Assembly (NCBI RefSeq): GCF_004803895.1 | Contig: NZ_CP021978.1 | Location: 8,742,001 to 8,806,000, forward strand | DNA length: 64,000 bases | Source: Streptomyces hawaiiensis | GTDB lineage: Bacteria; Actinomycetota; Actinomycetes; Streptomycetales; Streptomycetaceae | Direction: 5' to 3' | Shown here: positions 53,890 through 62,441 of the stretch, in pieces | Layout of the letters: the number at the start of each line of letters is the position of its first letter | How positions within the stretch are numbered: position 1 is the first letter of the stretch | Made by a program: the position numbers and the translations under genes | Notes under the pieces: model-generated | Told to the model about the DNA's origin: nothing | What the model saw: only the letters and a program-made list of their open reading frames with translations | Database searches by the model: none

Positions 53890-54672
53890 TCATCGGGTGA
53901 AGTCGAGGCGGTCGGCCAGGCCGGCCTCGGTGAAGGCGGCCTCGATCTCGGCGCGGCCTTCCTGGAAGTGGGCCCAGCTGTCGTAGTGCGCGGGGACGAC
54001 GCGTCGGGCGCCGAGTGTCTTGGCGGCCTCGGCGCCCAGGGCGCTGTCGAGGGTGAGCAGGGCGCCGTCGAAGGCGAAGGGCATGCGGGCGCCGCCGAGG
54101 AAGAGGATCGCGGTGTCCACCGGGGCGAACTTCTCGGCGATCTCCTTGACGTGCTCCAGGGCGGCGTTGTCGCCGCTGACGTAGACCGAGGGCAGGTCGT
54201 CGGAGGTGAGCATGAAGCCGATGACGTCACCGGAGATCGGCTCGCAGCCCACGGGGCCGTGCCGGGCGGGCAGGCCGGTGACGGTCACGGTGTCGCCGTC
54301 GGGCCGCTTGAGCTCGGCGGTCTGCCAGAAGGCGAGGCCGCGGGCGCTGCCGCCCAGGCGGCCGGCGCCGCTCTCGGTGGTGAAGACGACCGGCACCTCG
54401 GCCAGGAGGGCACGCCCGGCGTTGTCGAGGTTGTCTTCGTGCGTGTCGTGGGAGAGCAGGACGGCGTCGACGCGGCCGAGGTCGGCGGCGGTGACCGGCG
54501 AGGGGGCGGTCTTGACCAGCTTGTGGTCGCCGGGGAGGGGCATGGGGTACTCGCCGGGCGGGTCGAAGGTCGGGTCGGTGACGAACCTGAGCCCGCCGTA
54601 CTCGATCAGGGCGGTGGGGCCGCCGTAGACGCGGACGGGGATCTTTTCGCTGGTGGCGCTGGCGCCGGACAT
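53890..54672 (-). CDS. UlaG-like MBL-fold metal-dependent hydrolase
   Basis: A 260-residue metallo-beta-lactamase-fold protein. The metal motif is SHDTHEDNLD (LSHDTHEDN, a variant of HxHxDH), with LPARHGP as the next histidine, VYVSGDNA as the aspartate and VPAHYDSW as the final histidine. The class includes phosphodiesterases and lactonases. The first histidine of the HxHxDH motif is offset (SHDTHEDN), which is known in this subgroup. Confidence 0.87.
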   Translation of the reverse strand: MSGASATSEKIPVRVYGGPTALIEYGGLRFVTDPTFDPPGEYPMPLPGDHKLVKTAPSPVTAADLGRVDAVLLSHDTHEDNLDNAGRALLAEVPVVFTTESGAGRLGGSARGLAFWQTAELKRPDGDTVTVTGLPARHGPVGCEPISGDVIGFMLTSDDLPSVYVSGDNAALEHVKEIAEKFAPVDTAILFLGGARMPFAFDGALLTLDSALGAEAAKTLGARRVVPAHYDSWAHFQEGRAEIEAAFTEAGLADRLDFTR

Positions 54673-54753
54673 CGGGGAACCTCTCGGTCGGGGGAACGGT
54701 GGCCCGTGACCCTGCGGCGCGCTCCGGCGGGAGGCAGGGCGGATGGGGCAGGG

Positions 54754-55134
54754 TTACGGGGCGGGTACGGAGAAGACGCCGAAGTGGTTGCCGGCGGTGT
54801 CCTCCAGCCGGGCGAAGGTGAAGCCCGCAGCGTCGGAGACCGGCTCCATGATGACCTCGGCGCCGAGTTCGCGGCCGTGCTCGACAGTCGCTGCGACGTC
54901 CTGGACCAGGACGTAGAAGATCGCGTAGTTGGGGAAGTTGCCCTCCGACTCCCACACGCCGCCGGTCGGCTGCCCGGCGCCCGGCGTCATCACCGAGTGG
55001 TAGGTCACGCCGGGGGTGTTGGTGTTGAGGACGTACTGCCAGTCGAAGAGCTCGCCGTAGAACTCCTTGACCTTCTCGGGCTGGTCGGTGCCGAACTCGA
55101 ACCAGGCGACCGAGTTGAAGGCGGGAACAGTCAT
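54754..55134 (-). CDS. VOC-family protein
   Basis: A 126-residue single VOC domain: NSVAWFEFGTDQPEKVKEFY, GELFDWQYVLNTNTPGVTYH, and LEDTAGNHFGVFSVP at the end. This is the PhnB/CFP32-like type common in antibiotic-resistance and detoxification roles. The ATG at 55134 follows AAGGAG with good spacing. It leads the small-gene run on this strand and is divergent from the radical SAM gene. Confidence 0.88.
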   Translation of the reverse strand: MTVPAFNSVAWFEFGTDQPEKVKEFYGELFDWQYVLNTNTPGVTYHSVMTPGAGQPTGGVWESEGNFPNYAIFYVLVQDVAATVEHGRELGAEVIMEPVSDAAGFTFARLEDTAGNHFGVFSVPAP

Positions 55135-55190
55135 GACACGCACTCCTTACGCCCCACAAGGGGACGGGTGTGACTCTCTGGGGCGGGCTA

Positions 55191-55289
55191 AATGCAGATG
55201 GTGACCATCGCTCCGCGCGGGGCTCGCGGGAGTTCCGGCGGGGATGGCGGGCTCCGGACCGGCCCGGTGTCCAGCAAACCATTTGCATT
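55191..55289. promoter_or_regulatory. inverted repeat between divergent genes
   Basis: AATGCAGATGGT (55191-55202) recurs in inverted form with one mismatch at 55278-55289. The local sequence around 55275-55330 is much richer in A and T than the neighbourhood. This suggests operator sites and a promoter for the radical SAM gene, the VOC run, or both. Confidence 0.4.
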
Positions 55290-55421
55290 CCGTGGAATCA
55301 ACTTCCCCAGATTATTGTTCCTGTGTATGGGTTCGGCGGCCTGTGGTCCACCGGCCCTTGGACAGCACAGGACCCCGGCGCGTCGGACACGGACGGCCGG
55401 GCCTCAGGAAGGAAGCACGTC

Positions 55422-56303
55422 ATGGAGCCGGTCGAGATCGAGGCGAAGACCCTGATCCAGAAGTCGAAGACCCCCTCGAACGACTACGTCATCAACCCCT
55501 ACACCGGCTGCGTGATCGGCTGCGCCTACTGCTTCGCCAGCTTCGCCGGGCGCCAGTTCGGCCGGTCGGTGAAGGAGTGGGGCGACTACCTGTACGTGAA
55601 GAAGAACGCGGTCGAACTCGCCCGCAAGGAACTGGCGAAGATGCCGCAGGACAAGCGCCGGGGCACGATGCTGCTCAGCTCGGTCACCGACCCCTACCAG
55701 GGCCACGAGACGAAGTACCGGCTCACCCGCGGCATCCTGCGCGAACTGGAGAGGGTCGAGTATCCGGGACTGGTCCGCATCCTCACCAAGTCACCTGTGG
55801 TCACCCGCGACATCGACCTGCTCACCAGCCTGCCCCGCGCCGAGGTCGGCATGACTGTGATCACCACCGACGACAAGGTCAGCCGCTGGCTGGAGGTACG
55901 CGCCCCACTCGCCTCCCGCCGCCTGCGCACCCTCGCCGAAATCAACGAGGCGGGCATCCCCACCTACGCCTTCGTCGGCCCGCTCCTGCCCCACTTCGCC
56001 ACCCAGCCCGAACTCCTCGACGACCTCTTCGGCCGGCTCGTCGACGCCGGGGTCAGCGAGGTGTTCATGGAGCACATCAACCTCAAGCGGTACATCCGCG
56101 AACGCATGGACCAGGTCCTCGCCGACGAGCCCGAAGACGTACGCGAGGCATACCTCCAGGCGCGGACCAAGGAGCACCGCGATCAGCTCGACGCGATCGT
56201 GGCGGAGCTGCTGGACAAACACGGGCTGCGGCTGCGCTTCGAGGAGGTCGTCCACCACGACGACAACGACACCCTGCGGCAGAGGCTCGCATCCTCGGCG
56301 TGA
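55422..56303 (+). CDS. radical SAM protein, spore photoproduct lyase-like (Rv2578c type)
   Basis: A 293-residue radical SAM protein. The cluster motif is TGCVIGCAYCFAS (C-x3-C-x2-C at about residues 30-37). The downstream parts, RGTMLLSSVTDPYQGHETKY, LVRILTKSPVVTRDIDLLTS and AGIPTYAFVGPLLP, follow the SplB-like/Rv2578c family. True Spl repairs thymine dimers in spores, but these short actinobacterial relatives have no proven role. The ATG at 55422 is chosen for its strong AGGAAGGAAG site; the frame is open further without homology. Confidence 0.85.
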   Translation: MEPVEIEAKTLIQKSKTPSNDYVINPYTGCVIGCAYCFASFAGRQFGRSVKEWGDYLYVKKNAVELARKELAKMPQDKRRGTMLLSSVTDPYQGHETKYRLTRGILRELERVEYPGLVRILTKSPVVTRDIDLLTSLPRAEVGMTVITTDDKVSRWLEVRAPLASRRLRTLAEINEAGIPTYAFVGPLLPHFATQPELLDDLFGRLVDAGVSEVFMEHINLKRYIRERMDQVLADEPEDVREAYLQARTKEHRDQLDAIVAELLDKHGLRLRFEEVVHHDDNDTLRQRLASSA

Positions 56304-56357
56304 CCATGGCCATGGCCATGAACGTGTCCGGGGGCCGGGGGCCGGGCCAGACGTACC

Positions 56358-56693
56358 TCAGGCGGTGACGCCGGACTCGGGATCCGGCACCGCCATGGCC
56401 CACGCCCCCATGGCCTCCAGGACCTCGCGCAGCCCCTCACCGAGAGGGGTCAGCGCGTACTCGACACGCGGCGGGATCTCCGCATACGTCGTGCGAGTGA
56501 CGATGCCGTGCCGCTCGAACTGGCGCAGTCGGCTGGTCAGGGTGTGCGGGCTGATGCCCGGCAGGGCCTCGCGCAGCTGGTTGAACCGGTGGGGGCCATG
56601 CAGCAGTTCGCGCACGATCAGAGTGGCCCACGGCCCGTTGAGCAGCGTGAGGAACCGGGCAACACCGCACTCGGGCAGACAGGGATCAGTCAC
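56358..56693 (-). CDS. HxlR-family regulator
   Basis: A 111-residue winged-helix protein: CGVARFLTLLNGPWATLIVR at the start with a cysteine that can sense redox or electrophiles (C13 or C8), FNQLREALPGISPHTLTSRL as recognition helix, and RVEYALTPLGEGLREVLEAM as wing. It is divergent from the NmrA-like gene and probably controls it. Confidence 0.92.
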   Translation of the reverse strand: MTDPCLPECGVARFLTLLNGPWATLIVRELLHGPHRFNQLREALPGISPHTLTSRLRQFERHGIVTRTTYAEIPPRVEYALTPLGEGLREVLEAMGAWAMAVPDPESGVTA

Positions 56694-56709
56694 AGTTTTG
56701 ACCGTACCC

Positions 56710-56752
56710 CATTAGTGCAGTTGATGTAACTGGTGCACCTCATGCACTAATG
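56710..56752. promoter_or_regulatory. HxlR operator candidate
   Basis: CATTAGTGCA (56710-56719) and its exact complement TGCACTAATG (56743-56752) form a perfect 10-bp inverted repeat with 33 bp from arm to arm. It fills the 64-bp gap between divergent starts and overlaps where both promoters must lie. Confidence 0.65.
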
Positions 56753-56757
56753 ACGTC

Positions 56758-57603
56758 ATGACCTACGTGATTCACGGCGCCACCGGCGCCCAGGGTGCCC
56801 CCGTCGTCGCCGCTCTCGCCGCCGCAGGCAGGACCGTCACCGCTCTGACCCGCAACCCCGACGCCGTGGTGCCCGGCGCGCAGCACGTCGTGGCCGCCGG
56901 CTACTCCTCCGCCGCCGACCTGACCGACGCCTACCGAGGTGCCGAGGGGGTCTTCGTCCACCTGCCGGTGGCCTCGGAGGAGGACCGCCAGACCTACGCG
57001 CACAACATCCTCACCGCTGTCCGCGAGGGCCGGCCGGACCGCGTCGTGTTCTCCACCAGCGGCTTCCCCATCGATCCCGCCATCGGCGGTGCCGCCGCGA
57101 CCCTGGCCGTCGGCCTGGCCGACAGCGGTGTATCCCACGCGGTCATCGCACCCGAGCTCTACCTCGAGAACCTGCTCATGCCGCACGTCATCGGCTCGGT
57201 CCGCGAGCGCGGCGTACTGCCCTACCCGATCCGGGCCGACTTTCCCGTCTCCTGGGCCTCCCACCTGGACATCGCCGACGCCGCCGTCGCCCTGCTCGAC
57301 CGCACGGACGTCACCGGCGTGGTCTCCGTCGGCCAGTACCCGGCGATCACGGGGCCGGACCTGGCCGAAGCATTCGGCGCCCGGCTCGGACGGGACGTGG
57401 TCTTCGACCAGATCACCGCCGAGGAGTTCCGTACCTCGATGGCCCCCCTGATCGGGGATGGCCCGGCCGCTGATATCGCAGGGGCCTACCAGGCGATGAG
57501 TGCCATGCCCGGCCGCTCGATCGCACCGGAGACCTCCGCCCAGAAACTGCTGGGCGTCACCCCCCGGACCACAAGCCAGTGGCTGGCCGACATCGGCCTC
57601 TGA
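56758..57603 (+). CDS. NAD(P)-binding NmrA/atypical SDR protein
   Basis: A 281-residue atypical SDR. It has YVIHGATGAQGAPVVAALAA as the dinucleotide-binding motif, GVFVHLPVASEEDRQTYA, FSTSGFPIDPAIGG, and GVLPYPIRADFPVSWASHLD. Such proteins act as quinone reductases (QOR2 type) or redox sensors. HxlR plus NmrA pairs typically respond to quinone or aldehyde stress. The ATG is close to the operator. Confidence 0.9.
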   Translation: MTYVIHGATGAQGAPVVAALAAAGRTVTALTRNPDAVVPGAQHVVAAGYSSAADLTDAYRGAEGVFVHLPVASEEDRQTYAHNILTAVREGRPDRVVFSTSGFPIDPAIGGAAATLAVGLADSGVSHAVIAPELYLENLLMPHVIGSVRERGVLPYPIRADFPVSWASHLDIADAAVALLDRTDVTGVVSVGQYPAITGPDLAEAFGARLGRDVVFDQITAEEFRTSMAPLIGDGPAADIAGAYQAMSAMPGRSIAPETSAQKLLGVTPRTTSQWLADIGL

Positions 57604-57636
57604 CCACAACCGCTGTCAGCTCCGGCCGACTTCGCC

Positions 57637-57683
57637 AAGGCTTGGCCGCCCGCCGTATTCGGCGGGCGGCCCTGCCAAGCCTT
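57637..57683 (+). terminator. rho-independent-like terminator after the NmrA-like gene
   Basis: A long stem: AAGGCTTGGC pairs with GCCAAGCCTT and CGCCCGCCG with CGGCGGGCG, with a five-base bulge on the right side and a TATT loop. It lies 34 bases after the stop codon at 57603. Confidence 0.8.
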
Positions 57684-58117
57684 CAATCACCGCCGACCGC
57701 GATGGCGGCCGCAACCGCGGAGGCCCGCCGGCTCCTTGGAATCACTGTGGATGACCAGGCGCCCTGGCGAGACAGCGCGGCGTCGGTGCCCGCAGCGCGC
57801 GGCCTGGAGCGCAGGTTACCCAAGCGTCGCGGGCTCGGTCCGGGCTTCCGGGGTATCCGTACGGACCGCTGAATGCGCTCGTCAGGAGCGCGCCCAGTCG
57901 GAGAACCCGTGATCGTCGGCGACCGGCCCTTGCAGCACCCCGATGCGCCGCCCCACTGCAGTTCGGGCCTCTGCGGCTGTATGCGCTGGTCAAGAACCTC
58001 AATCCAGCCGGACAGAAGCGCTATACCGCCAACGATCAGAAACCGGATCGCTGCGTGGAGTCGCTCGGGCTACACAAGACCGTGAACACACGCGCCTGGT
58101 GGGGGAAGGCTGGCCTG
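57684..58117. other. stretch without a recognised gene
   Basis: Open frames exist (for example 57873-58085), but none has homology or a good ribosome site. It could hold decayed genes. Only the end, around 58100-58117 with GGGGGAAGG, is clearly functional as the ribosome site of the next gene. Confidence 0.35.
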
Positions 58118-58330
58118 ATGTTGGTGACGATCAACGTGGCGGTTCTGCTGGCGATCATCATCATCCTGCGACTGCGTCGGCGTACGCAGGCCCGTAGCCG
58201 GTTTGACGAGAAGCTGACTGTCGTCATCGTGCTGGTTTTCGGCGTGCTGATCGCCCCGACAGCGTTCGGGCAGGGGATCTTGGACGTGGTCGTTCAGCTG
58301 GTGCAGGGCGTCTCCCAGTCAGGCCGCTGA
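58118..58330 (+). CDS. small membrane protein
   Basis: A 70-residue protein with two hydrophobic segments (TINVAVLLAIIIILRL; VVIVLVFGVLIAPTAFGQGI) joined by a basic loop (RRRTQARSRFDEK). The loop charge predicts that it faces the cytoplasm. The ATG has GGAAGG at proper distance; a longer frame from 58055 is possible. The role is unknown. Confidence 0.65.
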   Translation: MLVTINVAVLLAIIIILRLRRRTQARSRFDEKLTVVIVLVFGVLIAPTAFGQGILDVVVQLVQGVSQSGR

Positions 58331-58728
58331 ACGCGGCCAGAGTTCAGTCAGTATGTGTCCTTCTTCCGGCGCTTTGGGCAGCTGCGGCTCGGCGTTGACG
58401 CTGCCGTGCGGTCGGCGTGGGCCGATGCGAGGCTGGGGCTTCCCGTGAGGCCGACCAGATGCTGACGTGCTTCAGGAAGAGGCACAACTTCTTCTCTGCA
58501 CCAGTCAAGTCGCCTGGCGCTCCAGTGACCTTCGGATCGTGTTGAGTCCCACCTGACAAGGCGTACGCCTCCCGCAGGAACCGCGTCTACCTGCGCCGCC
58601 GCGGGATCCGCTGCACCAGGGCCGCGTCGAGTGGCGTTGGCGGCGACTCAGGGCCTGCTGTGCGGTTTCGAGCTTCGCACCGGGCTTCTGGCCGTGACGC
58701 GGGTTGGACACGAATGCGCCGCCCGGCT
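58331..58728. other. gap with an IS5-transposase fragment
   Basis: At 58556-58622 the plus strand reads DKAYASRRNRVYLRRRGIRC, which matches DKAYSSRANRAYLRRRGIRC of the IS5 relic at 62.4-63.3 kb. No further homology is seen on either side. The rest has no gene. Confidence 0.6.
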
Positions 58729-59475
58729 TCAGAGCTGGGTTTCACCGCCGTCGACGGCCAGTTCGATGCCGGTGGTGTACGTGGCATCGAAGGCGAGGAA
58801 TGCGGCCGCCTTGGCGAACTCCTCGACGGTGCCGTAACGCTTCATGGGGTTGCTCGCGGTTCGCTCCGCCCTGAACTGGTCGGCGGCCTCCTTGGACAAG
58901 CCCATCGTTTCCAGGATCCCCGAGTCGATGGGACCCGGGCTGATCGCATTGACACGGATCCCTCGCGGAAGCAGCTCGCGGGAGAAGGTGCGGGCCATCG
59001 AGCGCAGCGCCGCTTTGCCGGCCGCGTAGACGCTGGTGTCCACCAAGCCCATGACGTTGGCGATCGAGGTGGTGAGGACGACGCCGGCGTTCGTGCTCAG
59101 CAGCGGCGCGAGCTTCTGCACCGTGAAGAAGGCGCCCTTGACGTTGATCGCGAACAATTCGTCGTACATCTCCTCGGTCGTCGACTCGAGGGGCGTGAGG
59201 GGTGAGATGCCAGCGTTGACGAACAGAGCCTCGACCGAACCGAGCCCGCTCTTCACACAATCGGCGAGCATGTCCAGGTCGGACAGCGAAGCCACATCGG
59301 CCCGGACGGCCACGGCATTCCCGCCAAGCCGCTCGCGCGCCGCGTCGAGCTTGGCCTGAGACCGGCCGGTAATCACCACGCGGGCTCCGCCTTGTACCAG
59401 TAGCTCCGCCACCGCGAGTCCCATGCCGCTGCTGCCACCCGTGATCACTACATTCTTGTCGCTGTGATTACCCAT
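58729..59475 (-). CDS. short-chain dehydrogenase/reductase
   Basis: A 248-residue classical SDR: VVITGGSSGMGLAVAEL as cofactor motif, NAGI near 89, catalytic SIANVMG and YAAGKAALRSM, and SPGPIDSGIL. It is typical of the FabG-like group acting on quinones or ketones. The start at 59475 follows GGAGC. It lies downstream of the AKR gene on the same strand; the three reductase genes (58.7-61.4 kb) likely form one unit. Confidence 0.92.
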   Translation of the reverse strand: MGNHSDKNVVITGGSSGMGLAVAELLVQGGARVVITGRSQAKLDAARERLGGNAVAVRADVASLSDLDMLADCVKSGLGSVEALFVNAGISPLTPLESTTEEMYDELFAINVKGAFFTVQKLAPLLSTNAGVVLTTSIANVMGLVDTSVYAAGKAALRSMARTFSRELLPRGIRVNAISPGPIDSGILETMGLSKEAADQFRAERTASNPMKRYGTVEEFAKAAAFLAFDATYTTGIELAVDGGETQL

Positions 59476-59544
59476 GCCGAGGTTGCTCCGTTCCATCGCC
59501 GAAAACATGGTGGTACGTCTGGATGTCGCCATGTTGGAAGTGGA

Positions 59545-60615
59545 TCAGCGGCGGGTTTCGATCTTCATGTCACCTGAGGTCACCGTGCGGATGTGGTCGC
59601 TGGCGAGCAGTCCGTGCGGATTGCCGAGGTCGATGGCGCTGACCTCGTCGAGGCGGGCCAGCTGGGAAGGCGTGAGGTCGACCTGCAGTGCACCCAGGTT
59701 GTCCTCGAGCTGCGCGATGGTGCGGGCGCCGATGATGGGTGCCGCCACGCCCGGGGCGTTCAGGGTCCAGGCCAGTGCGACCTGGGCGGGTGTGTGGCCC
59801 AGCTCTGTGGCCACCTCCTTCGCCACATCGGCGATGGCGAGGGTGCGTTCGGTGACCATGCCCAGGGCGGCGTTGAGGCTCTTGCGGCTGCTGGCGGTTT
59901 CGCCGGCGACGGCGTCCGCCGGGTTTAGATCGTCCCGGCCGTACTTGCCGGTGAGCACCCCGCCGCCCAGCGGGGAGAAGGGGACCACGCCCAGTCCCAT
60001 CTCGCGTGCCATGGGGATCAGGTCACGTTCCCCAGCACGCTCGATCAGGCTGTACTCGATCTCCAGGGCGACCAGCGGTGACCAGCCGCGCAGGTCGGCG
60101 AGCGACTGCATGCGCGACACCTGCCAGGCCGGTGCGCTGGAGACCGCCACGTACAGGGCCTTGCCCTGCCGTACCAGGTCGTCCAGGCCGCGAAGGATCT
60201 CCTCCACCGGCGTCCTGAAGTCCCAGACGTTCAGATAGAGCAGATCGATGTAGTCCGTGCCGAGCTGCCGAAGACTGGCTTCCACCGATGCCAGCATGCT
60301 CTTGCGGTGCGTGCCACCGGAATTGGGGTCACCGGGCCGGCGCAGCGTCGAGTACTTCGTCGCGAGTACCAGACGCTCGCGATCACCACGGGCGAACTCG
60401 CCCAGCAGTCGCTCGGAGCTGCCGTTGGTGTAGGTGCTGGCGGTGTCGAAGAAGTTTCCGCCGAGTTCGGTGTAGCGGTCGAACAGCTTGCGCGCCTCCT
60501 CGCGCTCGGCGCCCCAGCCCCACTCGGTGCCGAAGGTCGCCGCGCCCAGAGCCAGCGGGGAGACCCGCAGTCCGGAACGACCCAGCAGCCGGTAGGTGTC
60601 GAGAGTGAGTGGCAT
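59545..60615 (-). CDS. aldo/keto reductase
   Basis: A 356-residue AKR barrel. The tetrad is seen as D and Y in FFDTASTYTNGSSERLLGEF, K in VLATKYSTLRRPG, and a position normally holding His at YIDLLYLNVWDFRTPVEE, where LYLNVWD appears instead of LYQLHWWD. The NADP loop at the C-terminus has IGARTIAQLEDNLGAL. The His-to-Asn change of the catalytic tetrad is unusual and may lower or change activity. It probably belongs with the two SDR genes. Confidence 0.9.
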   Translation of the reverse strand: MPLTLDTYRLLGRSGLRVSPLALGAATFGTEWGWGAEREEARKLFDRYTELGGNFFDTASTYTNGSSERLLGEFARGDRERLVLATKYSTLRRPGDPNSGGTHRKSMLASVEASLRQLGTDYIDLLYLNVWDFRTPVEEILRGLDDLVRQGKALYVAVSSAPAWQVSRMQSLADLRGWSPLVALEIEYSLIERAGERDLIPMAREMGLGVVPFSPLGGGVLTGKYGRDDLNPADAVAGETASSRKSLNAALGMVTERTLAIADVAKEVATELGHTPAQVALAWTLNAPGVAAPIIGARTIAQLEDNLGALQVDLTPSQLARLDEVSAIDLGNPHGLLASDHIRTVTSGDMKIETRR

Positions 60616-60682
60616 CGTGTTCTCCTGGGGTTGTGGTTCTTGGTGTTCGAGAGCGCGGATCGGTGGTCGGCTCGCCCGAGTT

Positions 60683-61407
60683 TCAGACGCCGAGCCCGTA
60701 GCCGCCGGCCACGGCGATGTCCTGTCCGGTGACGTAACTGGCGGCGTCCGAGGCGAGGAAGGCGACGACTTCCGCGATCTCCTGGCTGGATCCGAAGCGC
60801 TCGAACGGGATCTTCGTGCGCAAGAAGTCCCGGCCGCTCTGGGGGACTCCCAGCTTGTCGAACAGGGGGGTCTCGGTCGCCCCGGGGCTCACGGCATTGA
60901 CGCGGATTCTGCGCGGAGCCAGTTCGATCGCGAGCGAGGGCAGCATCGCCAGCAGGGCGCCGCGCGTCGCTGCCCCCAGCGTGGCGCCAGGGATGCCGCG
61001 ACGGGATCCGACGCCCACGGTGAAGACGATCGACCCGCCGTCGTTCATGAGCGGAAGGGCCTTCTGGAGAGTGAAGTACTGGCCCTTGAAGTTGACGTCG
61101 ACCTGCTCGTCGAACGACTCCTCCGTCACGTCGGCAACCGGTGCGGGGTGGAAGATCCCCGCGTTGAGGAACAGCAGGTCGTTAACCCGAAACGTTCGGC
61201 CACCGTCGCCAAGAGAACGTCGGTGTCGGCCAGAGCGCGCAGGTCGGACTGGACGACCAGTACGTCGTCGGGAAGCTCGAGCCTTGCCCGCGCGAGGGAA
61301 TCGGGGTTCTGTCCGGTGACAGCGACCTGGTAGCCGCGGGCGTGCAGTAGTTCGGCGGTGGCTCTGCCGATTCCGGTCGTGCCGCCGGTGATGAGCGCTA
61401 CGGGCAT
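60683..61407 (-). pseudogene. short-chain dehydrogenase/reductase split by one frameshift
   Basis: The start at 61407 gives VALITGGTTGIGRATAELLH to AERFG; then the frame changes near 61190 and continues NDLLFLNAGIFHPAPVADV, TLGAATRGALLAMLPSLAI and SPGATETPLFDKLG to the end. One missing base at CGTTTCGGGTTAACG explains it. The catalytic Tyr of Y-x3-K is replaced (TLGAATRGALLAM has no YxxxK), so the enzyme would lack the normal catalytic residue anyway. Confidence 0.85.
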
Positions 61408-61450
61408 GGCGGGCCTTTCGTGGAGCGGACAGGGTCGGACGCCAATCAGT

Positions 61451-61513
61451 AAGCGGGGAGGTCCCCGCTTGCGTCACCGTACACTAACCGGAGACATCCC
61501 CGATTCGTCTCCG
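61451..61513. promoter_or_regulatory. two palindromes between divergent SDR and TetR genes
   Basis: AAGCGGGGAGGTCCCCGCTT (61451-61470) is a perfect palindrome. A second inverted repeat has arms CGGAGAC (61489-61495) and GTCTCCG (61507-61513). Both lie in the gap between the divergent starts at 61407 and 61547, where the TetR protein would be expected to bind. Confidence 0.6.
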
Positions 61514-61546
61514 CACCGCAACCCGCCACTCCCGATTGCGAAGGCC

Positions 61547-62113
61547 ATGACATCTCCACGAAGGACCCTGCGCGCCGATGCCCAGCGCAACCGAGATCAC
61601 CTGATCGCCACGGCTGCTGAGGCTTTCGCCTCCGGACAGGCGATCTCGCTGGACGCGATCGCCAAACGCGCGGGCGTGGGAAGCGGCACCCTTTACCGGC
61701 ACTTCCCCACCCGAGAGGACCTGGTCGAAGAGATCTACCGCGACCAGATCCGCCCTCTGCGCGAGGACGCGCGAGCCCTCCTGGCTACCGAGCGGCCTGC
61801 ACAGGCTCTCCACACCTGGATGCGCCACTTCGCCGAGTGGGCAGGCGAGCGGCGCGGCATCTGCGACGCCCTGGTCGCCATGAGCGCCTCCGGACGCTTC
61901 GGCACCGGACCGGTCTGCGATGAGGTCCAGCAAATCCTGGGCATGGTGCTCGCGACCGGCTCCGAGGCAGGAGAACTACGCAGCGACATCGATCCGGTCG
62001 ACGTCGGCAGCGTCCTCGCTGGCGTGCTCTCCGTGGCCGGCGCACCCGAACAGCGTGCCCAACTCGACCGCATGCTCACCATCGTCGTCGACGGGCTAAG
62101 GCCGCGTCGCTGA
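61547..62113 (+). CDS. TetR-family transcriptional regulator
   Basis: A 188-residue regulator. The helix-turn-helix (about 10-55) reads RNRDHLIATAAEAFASGQAI and IAKRAGVGSGTLYRHFPTRE. The ligand domain ends DRMLTIVVDGLRPRR. It is divergent from the SDR/AKR/SDR genes and is their likely repressor. The ATG has a weak site, GAAGG, directly before it. Confidence 0.9.
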   Translation: MTSPRRTLRADAQRNRDHLIATAAEAFASGQAISLDAIAKRAGVGSGTLYRHFPTREDLVEEIYRDQIRPLREDARALLATERPAQALHTWMRHFAEWAGERRGICDALVAMSASGRFGTGPVCDEVQQILGMVLATGSEAGELRSDIDPVDVGSVLAGVLSVAGAPEQRAQLDRMLTIVVDGLRPRR

Positions 62114-62441
62114 CCTCGAGTGCGCAGTGTCGTCACGGTGATGACCGCGGGCCGCTGCCGGTGCCGGTGAAGCAACCGTCGAAGACGTCGTCTCATTTGG
62201 TGAGGCGGCGGCAGCAGATCTAGGCGGAGGCAATGCTGGCGGAGGCCAGGAAGTGGACGGCCGGCCGCTCGTATGGAACGAGGCCCCAGGCCCGCGCCGA
62301 CATGGGGCCTCACCACGCAACGAGGCGGGGCCGGCGCAGGTCAAGTGGCGCGCGCCGGTCACACTCGCCCCACACATTTCACCTGGTCAAGCAAGTGGGC
62401 AACCTGATCACGCCTAGGCCGTGTTTTAGGTTCTGATTCCT
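62114..62441. other. gap with IS5-end relics
   Basis: At about 62188-62215 the text AAGACGTCGTCTCATTTGGTG matches the terminal repeat of the ankyrin-carrying IS5 element at 32.0 kb, followed by a decayed stretch of the transposase 3' end on the minus strand up to about 62290. No gene is seen. Confidence 0.55.
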
